From positions 1 through 17,274 of the forward strand of contig JAEZHS010000543.1 of NCBI GenBank assembly GCA_023436825.1: 17,274 bases of DNA. Direction: 5' to 3'. The notes below the pieces were generated by a model, which saw only the letters and a list, made by a program, of their open reading frames with translations, made no database searches and was not told the origin of the DNA. The DNA comes from Pseudomonadota bacterium (lineage in GTDB: Bacteria > Pseudomonadota > Alphaproteobacteria > Reyranellales > Reyranellaceae). The position numbers and the translations under genes were made by a program. Below are positions 13,173-17,274 of this stretch, piece after piece. Position 1 is the first letter of the stretch. Each line of letters opens with the position of its first letter.

Positions 13173-14474
13173 TCAGCCCGGATTGTCGAGGCTGAAGACG
13201 CCCGTCTCCTCATCGTAGGCGAAGGCCTCGGCGTAGCGGCCCCAGCCGGTGACGGCGCGCAGGGTCTGGTCGGCGAACTGCTCGGACATGTGGTCCTCGA
13301 GCTCGTCGCGGAAGCGGCTGGCGGGCGCGCGATGGTTGTCGCGCTCGTCGAGGATCCGGCGGATGTGGCCGGCGAGCGGCACGTTGGCCAGGAGGTGCTG
13401 GGCGAACAGGTGCTTGCGGTCGTCGGGGCCGAGATCGACGAAGCGTCGGCCGGCATCGGTCAGGCGGATGTCGCCCTCGGCCAGTTCGGCGAAGCGCATC
13501 AGTTGCAGGCTCTCGGCCACCGGGAAGAGATCGTCGATCTCCATCTGCAGGGTCGCGGCGAGATCGGGCAGGTCGGCGCGGCCGCGATACGGTTCGGCCG
13601 CGATCGCCTCCAGAAGGCCCGCCAGCAGGTTGGTGGACACGCGCGGCAGCAACAGCGAGATGCCGCTGCCCGGGAGCGCGTGCGCCGTCGGCTGGGCGGC
13701 GGGCTTGGCGGTCATCAAGGCGTAGATGTCGTCGACCAACCGGCGGAAGGCCGGGTCGAGCCGGTTGCGCGGCTGCGGCAGGTTGACGGGAATCTCGGCA
13801 GCGACCCGGCCGGGATTGGAGGCCAGCACCAGGATGCGGTCGCTCATCAGCACCGCCTCCTCGATATTGTGCGTCACCAGCAGGATGGACGAGATCGGCA
13901 GTCGTCCCTCGTGCCAGAGGTCGAGCAGGTCGGTGCGCAAGGTCTCGGCGGTCAGCACGTCGAGCGCGGAGAAGGCTTCGTCCATCAGCAGCAGCCTGGG
14001 GTGAACGACCAGCGCCCGGGCAATGCCGACGCGTTGGCGCATGCCGCCCGACAGCTCCTTGGGATAGGCGCTTTCGTAGCCGTCGAGCCCGATCAGGTCG
14101 ATGGCCTCGAGTGCGCGGCGGCGGCGTTCCGCCGGCGCGATGCCCAGCGCCTCGAGGCCGATCTCGACGTTTTCCTGCACGGTCAGCCAGGGAAACAGCG
14201 CGAAGGTCTGGAACACCATGGCGACTTCGCTCGCGGGACCGGCGACCGGACGGCCGTCGATGACGACACTGCCCTCGCTTGCCGGCATCAGGCCCGCGAT
14301 GATGCGCAGCAAGGAGGACTTGCCGCATCCGGAACGGCCGAGCAGGGAGACGATCTCGCGGTTGGCGAGCTTGAGGCTGACGCCATCCAGGACCAGCAGG
14401 CGCTCGCCGCTGCCTTTGGGATAGGACTGGCGCACGTGGTCGACTTCGACCAGCGGCGTGTTCATGCCATCCAT
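13173..14474 (-). CDS. ABC transporter ATPase with C-terminal AAA-associated domain
   Basis: A 433-residue protein. Residues 8 to about 245 are a nitrate/sulfonate/taurine-type ABC ATPase: Walker A GRSGCGKSS (46-54), Q-loop Gln89 in VFQTFALFPW, signature LSGGMRQR (141-148), Walker B LLLMDE (161-166) and switch His202. All catalytic residues are intact. Residues about 280-410 make an extra domain matching the AAA-associated C-terminal domain of such ATPases (PF09821 type), including LPDLAATLQMEIDDLFPVAE and FAELAEGDIRLTDAGRRFVDL; this part looks like a winged-helix-type fold and may sense or regulate. GAGGAG just before the ATG supports the start, 10 bp after the permease stop. With the two-domain permease it forms a complete importer core, but no binding protein gene is present. 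Confidence 0.9.
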   Translation of the reverse strand: MDGMNTPLVEVDHVRQSYPKGSGERLLVLDGVSLKLANREIVSLLGRSGCGKSSLLRIIAGLMPASEGSVVIDGRPVAGPASEVAMVFQTFALFPWLTVQENVEIGLEALGIAPAERRRRALEAIDLIGLDGYESAYPKELSGGMRQRVGIARALVVHPRLLLMDEAFSALDVLTAETLRTDLLDLWHEGRLPISSILLVTHNIEEAVLMSDRILVLASNPGRVAAEIPVNLPQPRNRLDPAFRRLVDDIYALMTAKPAAQPTAHALPGSGISLLLPRVSTNLLAGLLEAIAAEPYRGRADLPDLAATLQMEIDDLFPVAESLQLMRFAELAEGDIRLTDAGRRFVDLGPDDRKHLFAQHLLANVPLAGHIRRILDERDNHRAPASRFRDELEDHMSEQFADQTLRAVTGWGRYAEAFAYDEETGVFSLDNPG

Positions 14475-14484
14475 GTCAGTCTCC

Positions 14485-16236
14485 TCATGTCAGGCGATAA
14501 CGCCGTTCGGCGAGTCGATAGAGCGGCCGCCAGACCACGCGGTTGCACGCCACCACCATCACCGACATCACGGCGATGCCCAGTACGACGCGTGCATAGT
14601 CGCCGTTGGCCGAGGCATCGGCGATGTAGGCGCCGAGGCCGGCCGCCTCCAGCCTGGTGGTGCCCCAGCTTGCGACCTCGGCCACGATGCTGGCGTTCCA
14701 CGAGCCGCCGGTCGCCGTCAGCGCGCCCGTCACGTAGTAAGGCAGGATCCCGGGCAGGATGACCTTGCGCCACCACTGCCACGACCGCAGGCGGAAAAGC
14801 GCGGCGGCTTCACGCAAATCGGTCGGGAAGGCGCTGGCGCCGGCGATGACGTTGAACAGGATGTACCACTGCGTGCCCAGCACCATCAGCGGGCTGAGCC
14901 AGATGTCGGGATCGAGGCGCCAGTGCACGATCGCCACGACGGCGATGGGGAAGAGCACATTGGCCGGGAAGGCGGCGAGGAACTGCGCGACCGGCTGGAC
15001 GCGGGTGGCGACATTGGGCCTGAGCCCGATCCAGACGCCGATCGGCACCCACACGAGACTCGCCAGTGCGATCAGGATCACGACTCGCAGCAGCGTGAGC
15101 AGGCCGAGCCCGAACGCCTGACCGACGTCGCGCCAGCCCAGCGAGACGTCGACGAACTGCACGATGCGCCATAGTGCCCAGGCGCAGCCCAGCAGCACGA
15201 GGCCGAGCCACAGGCGATCGATCAACCGCGCCAGGTCCGGCCTGGGCTTTGCGATGACAGGCGACGTGCGGCGCGGCAGCTGTGCGCCGGCCCAACCGCT
15301 GAGTGTCGATGCCATCACCGTCATCCGGCGCAGCAGTCGCGCGTGGCGCCAGATATCGTAGACCCACGAGCGCGGTCGCCGCTGGCTGGCCGTCTGCTCG
15401 AAGCGGAATTTGTCGGCCCAGGCCACGATCGGGCGGAACAGCAGCTGGTCGTAGGCCAGGATCACCAGCGCCATGGTGCCGACGGCCATCAGCACGGCAG
15501 GCACGTCCTTCTTGTCGATGGCGACGGCGAGCCACGAGCCGATGCCCGGCAGCTTGATCGTGGTGTCGCCGACAGTGATGGCCTCGGACGCCACGACAAA
15601 GAACCAGCCGCCCGACATCGACATCATGGTGTTCCAGATCAGGCCGGGCGCGGCGAACGGCGCCTCCAGCCGCCAGAAGCGCAGCCAGGGCGAGAGGCGG
15701 AAATGACGCGCCGCCTCATCGAGATCGGGCGGCAGCGTGCGGAGCGACTGGTAGAAACTGAAGGCCATGTTCCAGGCCTGGCTGGTGAAGATGGCGAAGA
15801 TCGCCGCGCATTCCGCGCCGAGCTGATTGCCGGGAAAGAGGTTTATGAAATAGACGACGGTGAAGGTGAGGAAGCCCAGCACGGGCACCGACTGCAGGAT
15901 GTCGAGTGCCGGGATGATCACCAGCTCGGCGCGCTTGCTCTTGGCAGCCAGCGTGCCGATCACGAAGGTGAAGACGAGCGAGGCGATGATGGCTGCGAAC
16001 ATGCGCAGCACGGTGCGGAGCGCGTATTCGGGCAGGTTGGCGGGATCGAGCGTGACCGGCGCAGTGGCGAGCTGGCCGATCGGCTGTGCCATCTCGCGCG
16101 CGCCATGGGCCAGCATGACGAAGGCTGCCCCGACCACGATGAAGATTGCGAGGTCGTAGGGATTGGGCCGCAAGCCCGCGCTGCGCAGCGGCAGCGGCGG
16201 GCGTTGGTCAATACGGGGCTGAGACAATCGTGCCAT
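14485..16236 (-). CDS. ABC permease with two fused transmembrane domains
   Basis: A 583-residue permease made of two binding-protein-dependent transport domains in one chain. The first spans about residues 30-275, with an EAA-type loop at 174-193 (EAARHFRLSPWLRFWRLEAP). The second spans about 340-575, with its loop at 475-494 (REAAALFRLRSWQWWRKVIL). A basic, proline-rich linker (about 280-335) joins them. Since ABC importers need two such domains, one chain could supply the whole channel. The ATG at 16236 is chosen because AAAGG stands before it; an in-frame ATG at 16266 has no ribosome site. It is followed after 10 bp by the AAA-associated-domain ATPase. The substrate is unknown; relatives are loosely labelled nitrate/sulfonate/bicarbonate transporters. 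Confidence 0.88.
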   Translation of the reverse strand: MARLSQPRIDQRPPLPLRSAGLRPNPYDLAIFIVVGAAFVMLAHGAREMAQPIGQLATAPVTLDPANLPEYALRTVLRMFAAIIASLVFTFVIGTLAAKSKRAELVIIPALDILQSVPVLGFLTFTVVYFINLFPGNQLGAECAAIFAIFTSQAWNMAFSFYQSLRTLPPDLDEAARHFRLSPWLRFWRLEAPFAAPGLIWNTMMSMSGGWFFVVASEAITVGDTTIKLPGIGSWLAVAIDKKDVPAVLMAVGTMALVILAYDQLLFRPIVAWADKFRFEQTASQRRPRSWVYDIWRHARLLRRMTVMASTLSGWAGAQLPRRTSPVIAKPRPDLARLIDRLWLGLVLLGCAWALWRIVQFVDVSLGWRDVGQAFGLGLLTLLRVVILIALASLVWVPIGVWIGLRPNVATRVQPVAQFLAAFPANVLFPIAVVAIVHWRLDPDIWLSPLMVLGTQWYILFNVIAGASAFPTDLREAAALFRLRSWQWWRKVILPGILPYYVTGALTATGGSWNASIVAEVASWGTTRLEAAGLGAYIADASANGDYARVVLGIAVMSVMVVACNRVVWRPLYRLAERRYRLT

Positions 16237-16297
16237 GGCAAGCCTTTCGCCAGAGAGCCATGGCAAGGCGAGATGACGTGGGCATGACGCTCATGTT

Positions 16298-16395
16298 CCT
16301 CTCACCCTTGGGGGAGAGGTCAGCTGAGGGGGTGCAACGCGAAAACCATCTCCTGCATCACCCCCCGCCCAGCCTCTCCCGCAAGGGGGGAGAGG
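16298..16395. repeat. Cluster of CCTCTC/GAGAGG palindromes before the ABC permease
   Basis: The 191-bp gap between the pxpA-like gene and the permease holds three hairpin-like elements. CCTCTC/GAGAGG is at 16298-16319 with an imperfect inner stem. GGGGGTG/CACCCCC is at 16328-16365. A perfect 8-bp CCTCTCCC/GGGAGAGG is at 16373-16395. The first and third have the same arms and look like copies of a dispersed intergenic palindrome (REP/BIME-like). No T-run follows, so the role in termination or mRNA stability is open. Confidence 0.6.
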
Positions 16396-16427
16396 AGCAT
16401 GAAGGTCGGAGGCGGGACGGCACGAGA

Positions 16428-17222
16428 TCAATGCTTCAAATTCGGCATCTCGGTCAGGGGCACGATACGAATACCGGCGGCCTCGAGGCCCTCGCGCACC
16501 GCCTTCGACACCATGACCGCCGTGGGCCCATCGCCGTGCACGCAGATCGAATCGACCTGGCAGGGAATGCGCTTGCCCGAGGTCGAGTAGATTGCCTGCT
16601 CGTCGACCATGCGGCGGACATGCGCCACGGCCTGGGCAGGATCCTTGATCATCGAGCCTGCTTCCTTGCGCGGCGTCAGGAAGCCCTTGTCGGTATAGGT
16701 GCGGTCTGCGAACACCTCCTCGGCTACGCGCAGGCCCGCGCGGCGCGCCGCTTTGCCCTGCTCGGTGTTGGCCTGGGCGAGGAAGATCAGGTCACGGTCG
16801 GCCGCCTTGGTGGCGCGGCAGATCGCGTCGCACATCTCCGCGCTCTCGGCCGACATGTTGGCCATCATGCCGTGCGGCTTCATGTGCGTGACCTTGGCGC
16901 CGTGCAGGGCCGCGATCGCCTGCAGCGCGCCGATCTGGTAGGCGATGTTGGCCTCGAGCTCCTTGATCGTGAGGTTGATCACGCGCCGGCCGACGCCCTG
17001 CAGGGCGGCGAAGCCGGGATGGGCGCCGATCGACACGCCGTTCTCCTGGCAGAGCTTCACGGTGTCGACCATCACCGTGGGATCGCTGGCATGGAAGCCG
17101 CAGGCGACGTTGGCCGACTTCACGATCTTCAGCACCTCGGTATCATTGCCCATCACCCACGGGCCGAAGCTCTCGCCCAGGTCGGAATTGATGTTGACGA
17201 AACCGGCGTTGGTCGCAGCCAT
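16428..17222 (-). CDS. pxpA: LamB/YcsF family protein, 5-oxoprolinase subunit A
   Basis: A 264-residue LamB/YcsF protein matching PxpA, the subunit that with PxpB and PxpC cleaves 5-oxoproline to glutamate using ATP. Family motifs occur in order: NSDLGESFG (12-20), SANVACGFHASDP (36-48), GVSIGAHPGF (62-71), KPHGMM (115-120), EEVFADRTYTDKGFLTPR (168-185) and ICVHGDGPTAV (226-236). Length and domain extent are normal. AAGGAG upstream of the ATG supports the start. No pxpB or pxpC lies downstream on this strand; they may be just outside the right edge or elsewhere. The following ABC permease is 190 bp away in the same direction, so a functional link to uptake of an amino-acid-like or lactam compound is possible but not shown. 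Confidence 0.92.
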   Translation of the reverse strand: MAATNAGFVNINSDLGESFGPWVMGNDTEVLKIVKSANVACGFHASDPTVMVDTVKLCQENGVSIGAHPGFAALQGVGRRVINLTIKELEANIAYQIGALQAIAALHGAKVTHMKPHGMMANMSAESAEMCDAICRATKAADRDLIFLAQANTEQGKAARRAGLRVAEEVFADRTYTDKGFLTPRKEAGSMIKDPAQAVAHVRRMVDEQAIYSTSGKRIPCQVDSICVHGDGPTAVMVSKAVREGLEAAGIRIVPLTEMPNLKH

Positions 17223-17274
17223 GAGAAAACTCCTTGGGGCAGCTGCCCATTCGCGAATGCCGTCATCCCGGGCG

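Noticed and set aside
13104..14762. Long open frame on the plus strand opposite the ABC ATPase gene
   Set aside because: It is antisense to an ATPase with all motifs intact; the translation is low-complexity, rich in Gly, Gln, Arg and Ala.

Overview
The window is high-GC DNA (roughly two thirds G+C) with long spurious open frames opposite almost every gene. Gene content (ArsR-rhodanese/persulfide-dioxygenase-type cluster, binding-protein-dependent sugar importer, LamB/YcsF protein, ABC ATPase with a C-terminal AAA-associated domain) suggests a free-living or plant/soil-associated alphaproteobacterium. The genus cannot be fixed from this sequence alone. No rRNA, tRNA, CRISPR array or intact insertion sequence was seen.

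Layout. (1) 1-266: 3' end of a formylglycine-generating-enzyme-fold protein of the EgtB/SenA type. (2) 373-3088: a divergent sulfur-type module, with an ArsR HTH-rhodanese fusion repressor on the minus strand. Facing it are a persulfide-dioxygenase-like metallo-beta-lactamase-fold protein and an MFS transporter whose genes overlap by 4 bp. A perfect 10-bp inverted repeat lies between the two units. (3) 3193-3320: a frameshifted AbrB/MazE-type antitoxin relic, apparently at the edge of the next module. (4) 3330-10846: a carbohydrate module. A LacI-type regulator (5213-6229) is divergent from an alpha/beta hydrolase and an aldo/keto reductase. A second minus-strand unit encodes a solute-binding protein, two MalF/MalG-type permeases and a glycoside-hydrolase-like TIM barrel. 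Four near-identical palindromes of the TCAAAACGTTTTGA type sit in the two control regions and tie the module together. No ATPase for this importer is present. (5) 11060-12885: a membrane-anchored SGNH-fold protein and a secreted GlcG/HbpS-family protein, separated by a clear intrinsic terminator. (6) 13173-17222: LamB/YcsF protein (PxpA), then a two-domain ABC permease and an ABC ATPase with a C-terminal AAA-associated domain. No substrate-binding protein is present. GC-rich palindromic repeats lie in the gaps on both sides of the permease/ATPase pair.

How the genes may work together. The carbohydrate module reads as regulated uptake of a sugar or glycoside, possible cleavage by the TIM-barrel protein, oxidation of the free aldose at C1 by the aldo/keto reductase (L-fucose/D-threo-aldose dehydrogenase-like), and opening of the lactone by the alpha/beta hydrolase. 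Substrate and order are inference. The sulfur module probably senses and removes persulfide or a related sulfane-sulfur species. It has two unusual points: all cysteines of the repressor are in its rhodanese domain, and the expected metal-binding Asp of the MBL protein is His. These two modules are the best candidates for something not yet described.
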